Origin: Sesamum alatum
Lineage: Eukaryota > Streptophyta > Magnoliopsida > Lamiales > Pedaliaceae
Assembly: GCA_034509735.1 (NCBI GenBank)
Contig: JACGWO010000002.1
Coordinates: forward strand, 25,095,636 to 25,159,635
Direction of reading: 5' to 3'
DNA length: 64,000 nt
Shown piece by piece: positions 35,601-46,870 of this stretch. How positions within the stretch are numbered: the stretch's first letter is position 1; each line of letters begins with the position of its first letter. The notes beneath the pieces were generated by a model. The model ran no database searches, was not told the DNA's origin, and saw nothing but the letters and a program-made list of their open reading frames with translations. Both the position numbers and the translations under genes were made by a program.

Positions 35601-38600
35601 AGAAGGTGTTTCTATGATTGTGTTGAGTATTAGGCATGTATCCAGATGTACGATTGATTTTGAAGATTCTCGAAACCCTCGATATGGGAAAGATAAAAGT
35701 GCATTAGTGTTCTAAATTTTGTTTAAAGGAGTTTGTCGTTTCACAAAGGTACAAATATGAGTCCATAGCTCGAAAGGGTGTTCTATTTGTAGTCCTAGTG
35801 CATTTTTATGTTGAATAAGATGACGTCCTAGTCGTATAATCGAAGAGTGGCTTTAATATTGATTATTAGAGTCAATACGAATATATTTATAGCAAAAAAT
35901 GAGTCATCTATCAGTCAATGATAATGACTAAAAGCACAAGGTGTTTTCTACGATTATGTTGAGTATTAAGGATGTATCCGGACGTACGTTTGATTATTAA
36001 GATTCTCCAGGCCCTGGATATGGCAAACATAAAAGTGCATTAGTGTCTAAACTTGTTTAATGGAGTTTGTCGTGGTGCACAGGTACAAAGCTGAGTCCAT
36101 GGGTCGAAAGAGTGTTCTAGATAAGATGTAGTCCTAGTGTATATTTATATTGAATAAGATGGAGTCCAAGTCGTATAATTGAAGAGTGGTTTAAATATTG
36201 ATTATTAGAGTCAATACGAATATATTTATAGCCAGAATGACTCATTTTATTACTCAATGATAAGGAGTGAAAACACAAAGGTGTTTCCTACCGATTGTGT
36301 TGAGTATTATGCATGTATCCGGACGTACGATTGATTATGAGGTTCTCCAAGCCTCGGTATGACAAAGATAAAAGTGCATTAGTGTCTAAATTTGTTCAAA
36401 GGAGTTAGTCATTGCGAACAACTACAAAGCTGAGTCCATGGCTCGAAGGGGTGTTCTAGATAAGATGTAGTACTAGTGCATTTTTATATTGAATAAGATG
36501 GAGTCCAAGTCGTATAATTCAGGAGTGGCTTTAATATTGATTATTACAGTCAATACGGATATATTTATAGCCAGAATGACTTATTTATTAGTCAATTATA
36601 AGGACTGAAAACACAAGGTGTTTCCCTCGACTGTGTTGAGTATTAGGCATGTATTCGGACGTACGATTGATTTTGAAGGTTCTCCAAGCCCTATATATGG
36701 GAAAGATAAAAGTGCATTAGTATCTAAATTTGTTTAAAGGAGTTTGTCGTTGCACAAAAGTACAAAGCTGAGTCCATGGCTCGAAAGGGTGTTCTATATG
36801 TAGTCCTAGTGCATTTTTATGTTGAATAAGATGAAGTCCTAGTCGTATAATCGAATAGTGACTTTAATACTGATTATTAGAGTCAATACGAATATATTTA
36901 TAGAAAAAAAATGAGTCATTTATCAGTCAATGATAAGGACTGAAAGCACAAGGTGTTTTCTACGATTATGTTGAGTATTAAGCATGTATCCGGACGTACG
37001 ATTGATTATGAAGGTTCTCCAAGCCCTCGATATGGCAATGATAAAAGTGCATTAGTGTCTAAACTTGTTTAATGGAGTTTGTCGTTGCGCACAGGTACAA
37101 AGCTGAGACCATGGCTCGAAAGAGTGTTCGAGATAAGATGTAGTCCTAGTGCATTTTTATATTGAATAAGATGGAGTCCAGGTCGTATAATTGAAGAGTG
37201 GTTGTAATATTGATTATTAGAGTCAATACGAATATATTTATAGCTAGAATGAGTCATTTATTAGTCAATTATAAGGACTGAAAACAGAAGGTGTTTCCTA
37301 TGATTGTGTTGAGTATTAGGCATGTATCCAGATGTACGATTGATTTTGAAGATTCTCGAAACCCTCGATATGGGAAAGATAAAAGTGCATTAGTGTCTAA
37401 ATTTGTTTAAAGGAGTTTGTCGTTGCACAAAGGTACAAAGCTGAGTCCATGGCTCGAAAGGGTGTTCTATTTGTAGTCCTAGTGCATTTTTATGTTGAAT
37501 AAGATGACGTCCTAGTCGTATAATCGAAGAGTGGCTTTAATATTGATTATTAGAGTCAATACGAATATATTTATAGCAAAAAATGAGTCATCTATCAGTC
37601 AATGATAATGACTAAAAGCACAAGGTGTTTTCTACGATTATGTTGAGTATTAAGCATGTATCCGGACGTACGATTGATTATTAAGATTCTCCAGGCCCTG
37701 GATATGGCAAACATAAAAGTGCATTAGTGTCTACACTTGTTTAATGGAGTTTGTCGTGGTGCACAGGTACAAAGCTGAGTCCATGGGTCGAGAGTTTTCT
37801 AGACAAGATGTAGTCCTAGTGCATTTTTATATTGAATAAGATTGAGTCCAAGTCGTATAATTGAAGAGTGGCTTTAATATTGATTATTAGAGTCAATACG
37901 AATATATTTATAGCCAGAATGACTAATTTATTAGTTAATGATAAGGACTGAAAACACAAGGTGTTTCCTACGATTGTGTTGAGTATTATGCATGTATCCG
38001 GACGTACGATTGATTATGAAGGTTCTTGAAGCCCTCGATATGACAAAGATAAAAGTGCATTAGTGTCTAAATTTTTTCAAAGGAGTTAGTCATTGCGACC
38101 AGGTACAAAGTTCAGTCCATGGCTCGAAGGGGTGTTCTAGATAAGATGTAGTCCTAGTGTATTTTTATATTTAATAAGATGGAGTCCAAGTCGTATAATT
38201 CAGGAGTGGCTTTAATATTGATTATTAGAGTCAACACGAATATATTTATAGCCAGAATGACTTATTTATTAGTCAATGATAAGGACTGAAAACACAAGGT
38301 GTTTTCCTCGATTGTGTTGAGTATTAGGCATGTATCCGGACGTACGATTGATTTTGAAGGTTCTCCAAGCCTCGATATGGGAAAGATAAAAGTGCATTAG
38401 TGTCTTAAATTTGTTTAAAGGAGTTTGTCATTGCACAAAGGTACAAAGCTGAGTCCATGGCTCGAAAGGGTGTTCTATATGTACTCCTAGTGCATTTTTA
38501 TGTTGAATAAGATGAAGTCCTAGTCGTATAATCGAATAGTGACTGTAATATTGATTATTAGAGTCAATACGAATATATTTATAGAAAAAAATGAGTCATT

Positions 38601-39720
38601 TATCAGTCAATGATAAGGACTGAAAGCACAAGGTGTTTTCTACAATTATATTGAGTATTAAGCATGTATCCGGACGTACGATTGATTATGAAGGTTCTCC
38701 AAGCCCTTGATATGGCAATGATAAAAGTGCATTAGTGTCTAAACTTGTTTAATGGAATTTGTCGTTGCGCACAGGTACAAAGCTGAGACCATGGCTCGAA
38801 AGAGTGTTCGAGATAACATGTAGTCCTACTGCATTTTTATATTGAATAAGATGGAGTCCAGGTCGTATAATTGAAGAGTGGCTGTAATATTGATTATTAG
38901 AGTCAATACGAATATATTTATAGCTAGAATGAGTCATTTATTAGTCAATTATAAGGACTGAAAACAGAAAGTGTTTCATATGATTGTGTTGAGTATTAGG
39001 CATGTATCCAGATGTACGATTGATTTTGAAGCTTCTCGAAACCCTCGATATGGGAAAGATAAAAGTGCATTAGTGTCTAAATTTGTTTAAAGGAGTTTGT
39101 CGTTGCACAAAGGTACAAAGCTGAGTCCATGGCTCGAAAGGGTGTTCTATATGTAGTCCTAGTGCATTTTTATGTTGAATAAGATGAAGTCCTAGTAGTA
39201 TAATCGAATATTGGCTTTAATATTGATGATTAGAGTCAATACGAATATATTTATAGATAAAAATGAGTCATTTATCAATCAATGATAAAGACTGAAAGCA
39301 CAAGGTGTTTTCTACGATTATGTTGAGTATTAAGCATGTATCCGGACGTACAATTGATTATGAAGGTTCTCCAAGCCCTCGATATGGCAATGATAAAAGT
39401 GCATTAGTGTCTAAACTTGATTAATGGAGTTTGTCGTTGCGCACAGGTAAAAAGCTGAGTCCATGGCTCGAAAGAGTGTTCTAGATAAGATGTAGTCCTA
39501 GTGTATTTTTATATTGAATAAGATGGAGTTCAAGTCGTATAATTGAAGAGTGGCTTTAATATTGATTATTAGAGTCAATACGAATATATTTATAGCCAGA
39601 ATGAGTCATTTATTAGTCAATTATAAGGACTGAAAACACAAGGTGTTTCCTATGATTGTGTTGAGTATTAGGCATGTATCCAAATGTACGATTGGTTATG
39701 AAGGTTCTCCAAGCCCTCGA
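35601..39720 (+). repeat. Satellite array, trimeric HOR continued
   Basis: The same monomer types as before the gap. The 'gcgaac' or 'gcgacc' marker occurs near 36416 and 38095. The order is less regular, with steps of five monomers between markers. Monomer length stays near 337 bp. Confidence 0.9.
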
Positions 39721-42641
39721 TATGGCAAAGATAAAAGTGCATTACTGTCTAAACTTTTTCAAATGAGTTTCACGTTGTGCAGAGGTACAATGCTGAGTCC
39801 ATGGCTCAAAACAGTGTTTTAGATGTGGTCCTAGTGCATTTTAATGTTGAATAAGATGGAGTTCTAGTCTTATAATCGAATAGTGGCTTTCATATTGATT
39901 ATTAGAGTGATTTCCAATATATTTATAGCCAAAAATGAGTCATCTATTAGCCAATGATAAGGACTGAAAGCACAAGGTGTTTCCTATGATTGTGTTGAAT
40001 ATTAGGCATGTATCTAGACGTACGATTGATTATGAAGGTTCTCCAAGCCCTGGATATGGCAAAGATCAAAGTGCATTAGTGTCTAAACTTGTTTAAAGAT
40101 TTTGTCGTTGCACAAAGGTAGAAAGCTGAGTCCATGGGTCGAAAGAGTGTTCTAGATGTAGCCGTAGTGCATATTTATGTTGAATAAGATGGAGTCCTAG
40201 TCGTATAATCGAAGAGTGGCTTTAATATTGATTATTGGAGTCAATACGAATATACTTATAGCCAGAATGAGTCATCTATCAGTCAATGATAAGGACTGAA
40301 AACACATGGTGGTTCTATGATTGTGTTGAGTATTACGCATGTATCCGGATGTACGATTGATTATGAAGGTTTCCAAGCCCTCGATATGGCAGAGATAAAA
40401 GTGCGTTAGTGTCTAAATTTGGTTAAAGGAGTTTGTCGTTGCGCAAAGGTACAACGCTGAGTCCATGGCTCAAAAGAGTGTTCTAGATGTAGTCCTAGTG
40501 CATTTTAATGTTTACTAATATGGAGTCCTATTCTTATAATCGAATAGTGGCTTTAATATTGATTATTAGAGTCAATACGAATATATTTATAACTAGAATG
40601 AGTCATCTATCAATCAATGATATGGAGTGAATGCACATGGTGTTTCCTACGATTGTGTTGAGTATTAGGTATGCATCCGGACGTACGATTGATTATGAAC
40701 CTTCTCCAAGCCCTCCATATGGCAAAGACAAAAGTGCATTAGTGTCTAAATTTGGTTAAAGGAGTTTGTGGTTGCGCAAAGGTACAACGTTGAGTCCATG
40801 GCTCAAAAGAGTGTTATAGATGTAGTCCTAGTGCATTTTAATGTTGAATAACATGGAGTCCTATTCTTATAATCGAATAGTGGCTTTAATATTGATTATT
40901 AGAGTCAATAAGAATATATTTATAGCCAAGAATGAGTCATCTATCAGTCAACGATAAGGACTGAAAACATATGGTGTTTCCTACGATTGTGTTGAGTATT
41001 AGGCATGTATCCTGATGTACGATTGATTAGGAAGGTTGACCAAGCCCTCGATATGGCAAAGATAAAAGGGAATAAGTGTCTAAATTTGTTTAAAGGAGTT
41101 TGTCGTTGTGCAAAGGTCCAAAGCTGAGTCCATGGCTCAAACGAGTGTTTTAGATGTAGTATTAGTGCATTTTTATGTTGAATAAGATGGAGTCCTAGTC
41201 ATATAATCGAAGAGTGGCTTTAATATTTATTATTAGAGTCAATATAAATATATTTATAGCCAAAAATGAGTAATCTATCAGTCAATGATAAGGACTGAAA
41301 GCACAAAGTGTTTCCTACAATTGTGTTGAGTATTAGGCATGTATCCGGACGTACGATTCATTATGAATGTTCTCCAAGCCCTCGATATGGCAAAGATAAA
41401 AGTGCATTAGTGTCTAAACTTTTTTAAATGAGTTTGTCCTTGTCCAAAGGTAGAAAGCTGAGTCCATGGGTCGAAAGAGTGTTCTAGATGTAGTCCTAGT
41501 GCATTTTTTTCTTGAATAATATGGAGTGCTAGCCGTATAATCGAAGAGTGGGTTTAATATTGATTATTGGAGTTAATACGAATATATTTATAGCCAGAAT
41601 GAGTCATCTATCAGTTAAACATAAGGACTGAAAACACAAGGTGGTTTCTTCAATTGTGTTAAGTATACTCATGTATCCAGACGTACGATTGATTATGAAG
41701 GTCTCCAAGCCCTCGATATGGCAGAGATAAAAGTGCATTAGTGTCTATATTTGTTTAAAGGAGTTTGTCTTTGCGCAAAGGTACAAAGATGAGTCCATGG
41801 TCCAAAGACTGTTCTAGATGTGGTCCTAGTGCATTTTAATGTTGAATAAGATGGAGTCCTAGTCTTATAATCGAAGAGTGGCTTTAATATTGATTATTAG
41901 AGTCAATACGAATATATATATAAAGCCAGTGAGTCATCTATCAGTCAATGATAAGGACTGAAAACACAAGGTGTTTCCTATGATTGTGTTGAGTATTAGG
42001 CATGTATCCGGACGTAAGATTGATATAAAGGTTCTCCAAGCCCTAGACATGGCAAAGATAAAAGTTCATTAGTGTCTAAATTTGTTTAAAGGAGTTTATC
42101 AATGCGCAAAGGTACAAAGCTGAGTCCATGGCTCAAAAGAGTATTCTAGATGTAGTCCTAGTGCATTTTTTTGTTGAATAACATGAAGTCCTAGTCGTAT
42201 AATCGAAGAGTGGCTTTAATATTGATTATTAGAGTCAATACAAATATATTTATAGCCAGAAATGAGTCATATATCAGTCAATGATAAGGACTGAAAACAC
42301 ATGGTGTTTCCTACGATGTGTTGAGCATTAGGCATGTATCGGACGTACGATTGATTACGAAGGTTGACCAAGCCCTCGATATGGCAAAGATAAAAGGGAA
42401 TAAGTGTCTAAATTTGTTTTAAAGGAGTTTGTCGTTGTGCAAAGGTCCAAAGCTCAGTCCACGGCTCAAACGAGTGTTTTAGATGTAGTACTAGTGCATT
42501 TTTATGTTGAATAAGATGGAGTCCTAGTCATATAATCGAAGAATGGTTTTAATATTGATTATTAGAGTCAATACAAATATATTTATAGCAAAAAATGAGT
42601 CATCTATCAGTCAATGATAAAGACTGAAAGCACAAAGTGTT
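39721..42641 (+). repeat. Satellite array, diverged monomers
   Basis: About nine monomers without the 'gataagat' duplication and with more substitutions than the trimeric region. Local pairs share variants such as 'aatttggttaaaggag' (about 40420 and 40755). No clear higher-order period is seen. The array breaks in 'cacaaagtgtttc' at about 42643, where LINE poly-T begins. Confidence 0.9.
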
Positions 42642-43598
42642 TCTTTTTTTTCGATAAAGGTAAGTTTTATTAAATAGAAAAGAGTTACAAAAAGTACATG
42701 TCAATCAATCGGAACCTTGGAAATGAGTCCAAGGGATCCGCCACAGTCTAAATAATGCTATAGTACTAATATTACAAGGAAGATCAGAACTCAAAATAAG
42801 TTGTTGGATTTCCTCAACCACTAATCTCCCTATCGTATCAGCAGTACGCTCGGTTGCTTGGAACCTCCTTTGGTTGCGTTCTTGCCATAGGTGGTAGATA
42901 AATAAAGCCAACAAAGCTCTATATGCCGCATTAATAACATGCCGTCCTCTCCACCTTGTAGATGCCCAAGTAACATCCGTATTCCACTCTCGGTTCGGGC
43001 ATGGAAACCGGACTCTGCGTCTGATGGCTCCAAGGCATTGACGTGAAAACCGACAATCAAAGAACATGTGAGTATGAGTTTCAGATTGTCCGTCAATGCA
43101 TAGAATACAAGTAGCGTCCAAGTGAAGAAACCAAGGCTTATCCAAACTGGATAATCGTCCAAGGATAGCAAGCCACAGGATAAAGGTGTTGCGTGGGATT
43201 TTAAAAGGCCCCAAAAGAAGTGAAGACCAAACAACTTTTGGTGAGGATGTCCGTAGAGCTCTATATGCCTCTGATGTAGAAAAACCTTTTCCTGTCCCTC
43301 TCCAAAGAATCCGATCCTGTCCACCATGAATGGTGGGCAAGGACTGCAAAATAACCAAGCACTCCATGTCTGTGATAAGTGGCCAATTCCATTCCCCCTC
43401 AAGAATGACAGATTTCAATAAATCAGTACCTAATGTTCCAGTCAAGCCAGGACCCCTTGGTATCTGCTGAATAAGAGGGCCTAGGTGGTGCCAAGGGTCA
43501 TGCCATAGAGATGTTGAACCACATCACCAATAATGTAATCAATCCGAGGTACGGATACCTATACGGCTATGTATGAGGTTACACGGAAACTGAAAGCA
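42642..43598 (-). mobile_element. LINE 3' fragment (element 1)
   Basis: Minus-strand LINE fragment with an A-tail shown as T-run 42644-42651, then 'cgataaaggtaagttttatt'. It covers the ORF2 C-terminus and a short 3' untranslated region. Its 5' break is near 43590. Its tail and protein differ clearly from the LINEs at 43610 and 46871, so it is another subfamily. The satellite phase stops at 'gtgtttc' here and picks up at 'agtattagg' near 46363, missing only about 14 bp of a monomer. This marks 42642-46362 as a single insertion locus. Confidence 0.85.
42705..43540 (-). pseudogene. LINE ORF2 C-terminus, zf-RVT domain
   Basis: The open stretch 42705-43445 gives 246 residues. They match the zinc-binding domain found after RT in plant LINE ORF2 (zf-RVT), with WRGTGKGFSTSEAYRAL, then CILCIDGQSETHTHMFFDC, then WRGRHVINAAYRALLALFIY. 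Homology extends upstream to SLWHDPW near 43510 and to IDYIIGD near 43540, with a frameshift between them. RT and endonuclease are missing from this piece. ORF2 as a whole normally exceeds 1,200 residues. Confidence 0.85.
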
Positions 43599-43623
43599 CT
43601 GAAACCTATATTTTTTTTTTTTT

Positions 43624-43950
43624 AGGTAAATGTAAATTTCATAAATAAAAGGAGTGATTACAACAATGACAAAGGCAAAACCGCCCTGTCCGGAGAGTGC
43701 TTCCAGGAAGGCAACAGAGGTTCAGCGATCCTAGGCACAAAGCAACAACTACAAGCCAATCCAACAAGGGCAAAAGAGGAACCACAAGCAACAAGCCATT
43801 CCAAATCGGAATCACTGGCAAATGAAACAAAAGAACAGAACAATCACGGCAGCAAGCCGGCCCAAAAACAACAAGGGGAAATAACAGGAAGTCAGCCCCA
43901 AAAGCAGCAATCAACAGTCAACAACAATCAACAATCAACAAGAACCAACA
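43624..43950 (-). other. 3' untranslated region of LINE element 2
   Basis: About 327 bp between the ORF2 stop and the A-tail. On the element strand it is T- and G-rich ('ttgttgattgttgttgac', 'ttgggccggcttgctgcc', 'ttgccttcctggaagc') and ends 'atttacatttaccta'. Open frames of 60-90 codons here are incidental. Its likeness to the 3' ends of the ORF1-only LINEs at 6396 and 11674 is what ties those copies to this family. Confidence 0.75.
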
Positions 43951-45357
43951 TTATTCAACAGGGTGGCTCCATGGGATACGCCAAAGGCGGAAGAGGGCAA
44001 AAGTTTGAAGCGTGGGCTTCAAGTCATCTCCGCAGATGCGTGTGCGTACCTGCTCAAGAACAAGATCCACCAAAGCATTGACTGAAAGGGAGGAGTTTTG
44101 GAATCTAGGAGTATTACGCTCACGCCAAATGTGATAAACAAGCGAGGCAAGGGTGGCACGGTATGCTGCGTTAATGAGATGTTTCCCGCGCCATCGAATG
44201 GAGGCCCATCTGATGCCTAAACTCCACGAAGGATGAGGCCATTGGATTTTGGTATGTTGTCTAAGGAGGGAAAGGCATCTCCGGGAGAAAGTGCATTCGA
44301 AGAAGAGGTGAGCGTGGCTCTCAGCCATTCCAGAGTTACAGAGGACGCACTCCCAAGAATCCGGTGGGCACCAAGGCTTATCCATGGTAGAGAGACGCTC
44401 TCTAATAGCAAGCCACAGAATAAAAAGATTTCGGTGAATGCGGAAAGGGCCATGGAATAAGGAAGACCATTCCACCTTCGGTCCGGGGGGTTGGAAGATG
44501 CTTAGAGCGTCCGAGTTAGAGAGTGTACCGTTAAGGGAGCTCCAAAGAATCCGAGATGGTCCAGGGGAGATCTGAGGGAGAGCAGCCAAGACATCAAAAA
44601 GCTCAAAATTTGTGATAGACCAGTTCCATTGCCCCGATCGGATGACAGACCCCAAAGATGCATCGAGTGGGATGCCAGTGATGGCGGGACCCCGGGGGAA
44701 CCGGTGAATGAGAACACCCAGGGGGTGCCAAGGGTCTTGCCAAAGTTGGAATTGAGGGTCCAACCCAATCTGAAAACGAACCCCATTCAGTAGGAAATGA
44801 CGAAGTCGAATCATTTTACGCCAACTCCAAGACCCAATAGTCGGGAGATGGTCCAAATAGTTGCTTTCCTAAGTCGATATTGCCAAATCCATTGAGCCCA
44901 AATTGAGTGGGGGGAGCGCTGAAGGACATCCATAAATGCCGGATCATAAGGGATTGGTTTAAGGGAGCAATAGGTCGAATTCCAAGACCTCCCTCATCTT
45001 TTGGCCGACACACTTGATCCCAAGCAACTTTTGCATAACCTCTATCAGAATGCCCTTGCCATAAGAATTTACGGAATTTCTTCTCGATAATTTTAATGAC
45101 TTCTTTTGGAAGGAAGAACGCCGAGCTCCAATAGGTGTGAAGAGAAGAGAGGACCGATTTAATGAGTTGGACTCTTCCTGCAAAAGAGAGGGGAATACCC
45201 GCCCAGCCCACGATACGCTTGTCAATCTTTTGGAGCAAAGGTTGACAGTTATGTAAAGTGAGACGGGAGTGCAGGAGGGGAAGACCAAGGTATTTGAGAG
45301 GGAGAACTCCAGCTTGAAAACCAAGAATATGATGGAGATCTGGGCGCAGGGGTTCAG
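43951..45357 (-). pseudogene. LINE ORF2, RT thumb to zf-RVT, frameshifted
   Basis: The fragment starts in the region just after the RT catalytic core (LRPDLHHILGFQAG) and continues through MLQKIDKRIVGWAG and FLWQGHSDRGYAKVAWDQVC. It ends in the zf-RVT domain with CVLCNSGMAESHAHLFFEC and FALFRLWRIPWSHPVE before the stop at 43951. Three frames are used. A base is missing near 44931 ('acatccataa' against 'acatcccataa' in the LINE at 46871) and another near 44845. The open pieces are 43951-44856 and 44816-45238. It is not functional. Confidence 0.85.
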
Positions 45358-45368
45358 CTGAAACCTAT

Positions 45369-46360
45369 TTTTCATGCTGAGAGGAGGAAAAAAGGAGACC
45401 TCGCCCAGAACGTCCAACTAGCGGCAGAATTTCTTGCATTAGCACAATCGGTGCTACAGTTGGCTGGCACAACTCTCTTATTTTACATCTGGAGTATTGT
45501 TGTCAGGTGGTTTTCTCGAAGGCCACTAAATTGGAACAAAGAATGTTGCAGCAACGGGCAAAGATTCAATGGCTCAAAGGAGGGGACCAGTGTACTCGGG
45601 TTTTCTTTCGTAAGGTGGCCAAAAGGCGTGCGTCTAAACGTATTTTTCAGATCAGCACTTCTGATGGCCATATTAAGACGAACTACCAAGAGGTTGTTGA
45701 CGAGTTTGTGAACTATTACAAGGGACTTCTTGGAGGAGATCGTCGGATTAGGCATATTGATATTTGTTATCTCCGCCCATGGGCACGACATATTTTAACG
45801 GATTACGAATCCTCCCAACTTGTGATGCCGGTCACTAGGGCAGAGGTGAAAGAGGCTTTCTTTGACATTGCGGAGGATAAATCTCCAGGGCCAGATGGCT
45901 ATTCAGCAGGGTTCTACAAATCGGCATGGCCTATTATTGGAGACGAGGTTGCTAAGGCGGTGATTGATTTTTTCAATCATGGACGATTACTGAAGCAGGT
46001 TAATGCTACTTTGCTTGCACTCATTCCTAAAGTTCAATCCCCGGTCACTGTGGCCGATTTCCGGCCTATTTCATGTTGCAATGTGTTGTATAAAGCGATC
46101 ACGAAGATTATGGTGCAGCGGCTTCGGCCTTTGCTGGATAGGTTAATTAGTTCGACTCAGAATGCTTTTGTTCCAGGTCGATCTATTAGTGATAATATCT
46201 TGTTGGCACAGGAGCTTTTCGATGGGTACAATCAACAACGTTCACCCCCGAGATGTGCCTTGAAAGTGGACTTGAGAAAGGCTTATGATACGGTCGAATG
46301 GGACTTCCTATTAGCAACTTTGGATCTTTTCGGTTTCCCGCATCAATTTCGGAGGTGGGT
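45369..46360 (+). pseudogene. LINE ORF2 reverse transcriptase, N-terminal half
   Basis: The open frame runs from about 45507. Conserved plant LINE RT blocks appear in order: KIQWLKGGDQCTRVFF (residues about 19-34), DKSPGPDGYSAGFY (about 124-137), LIPKVQSP then DFRPISCCNVLYKAI (about 162-188), QNAFVPGRSISDNILLAQEL (about 209-228) and KVDLRKAYDTVEWDFL (about 243-258, with the first catalytic Asp). Sequence ends at about residue 284, before the YADD box, so the enzyme could not be active. Upstream of 45507 the homology continues in another frame (AEFLALAQSVLQL). The frame runs on by chance into satellite to 46460. Confidence 0.85.
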
Positions 46361-46362
46361 CA
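45369..46362 (+). mobile_element. Inverted LINE ORF2 fragment (probable 5' part of element 1)
   Basis: A plus-strand LINE piece with neither a 5' end nor an A-tail. It lies directly beyond element 2 and, with element 2 removed, abuts element 1 in the opposite orientation. Plus-strand satellite resumes right after it. Twin priming during insertion yields exactly this arrangement: a 3' part in one orientation joined to an inverted upstream part. The protein is only moderately similar to the same region of the LINE at 46871 (for example DLRKAYDTVEWDFL against DLRKAFDSLEWDFI), so it is not the missing part of element 2. Confidence 0.65.
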
Positions 46363-46870
46363 GTATTAGGCATGTATCCGGACGAACGATTGATTATGAA
46401 TGTTCTCCGAGCCTTCGATATGGCAAATACAAAAGTGCAATTGTGTCTAAACTTGTCTAAAGGAGTTTGTCGTTGCGCAAAGATACAAAGTTGAGTCCAT
46501 TGCTCAAAAGAGTGTTCTAGATGTAATCTTAGAGCATTTCTATGTTGAATAAGATGGAGTCCTAGTCATATTATCTAAGAGTGACTTTAATATTGATTAT
46601 TAGAGTCAATACAAATATATTTATAGCCAAATGAGTTATCCATTAGTCAATAATAAGGACTGAAAGCACACAAGGTGTTTCCTACGATTGTGTTGAGTAT
46701 TAGGCATGTATCTGGACGTACGATTGCTTATGAAGGTTCTCCAAGCCTTCAATATGGCAAAGATAAAAGTGCATTTCTGTCTAAACTTGTTTAAAGGAAT
46801 TTGTCGTTGCGCAAATGTACAAAACTGAGTCCATGTCTCAAAAGAGTGTTCCAGATGTAGTCCTAGTGCA
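46363..46870 (+). repeat. Satellite between LINE insertions
   Basis: About one and a half monomers in plus orientation, from 'agtattaggcatg' to 'ctagtgcattttt', where the next LINE's T-run begins. It continues the array interrupted at 42641. Confidence 0.93.

Larger units (their letters stand above)
43599..45368 (-). mobile_element. LINE 3' fragment (element 2) with target duplication CTGAAACCTAT
   Basis: The element body is 43610-45357, minus strand, with T-run 43611-43623. The 11-bp direct repeat 'ctgaaacctat' stands at 43599-43609 and 45358-45368, as expected of target-primed insertion. The insertion broke older LINE sequence lying on either side. It is 5' truncated inside ORF2 after the RT palm region. 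Its sequence is nearly identical to the corresponding part of the LINE at 46871-49360, which continues past this break ('ggttcagctgacttgg'). Confidence 0.85.

Noticed and set aside
42623..43599. 'actgaaagcac' at both ends of element 1 as its target duplication
   Set aside because: After the second copy the sequence does not continue into satellite but into other LINE sequence, and the first copy is separated from the poly-T by ten bases. Microhomology or filler fits better.
43624..43950. Cys/Leu-rich ORFs of 61-91 codons at 43639-43914 and the similar one at 46917-47174
   Set aside because: They lie in the LINE 3' untranslated region after the ORF2 stop and differ in frame between the two nearly identical copies.
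43610..46362. Element 2 plus the plus-strand RT fragment as one twin-primed LINE
   Set aside because: Element 2 has its own 11-bp target duplication on both sides, and the RT fragment differs from the subfamily of elements 2 and 3 (compare the DLRKAYDTVEWDFL block).
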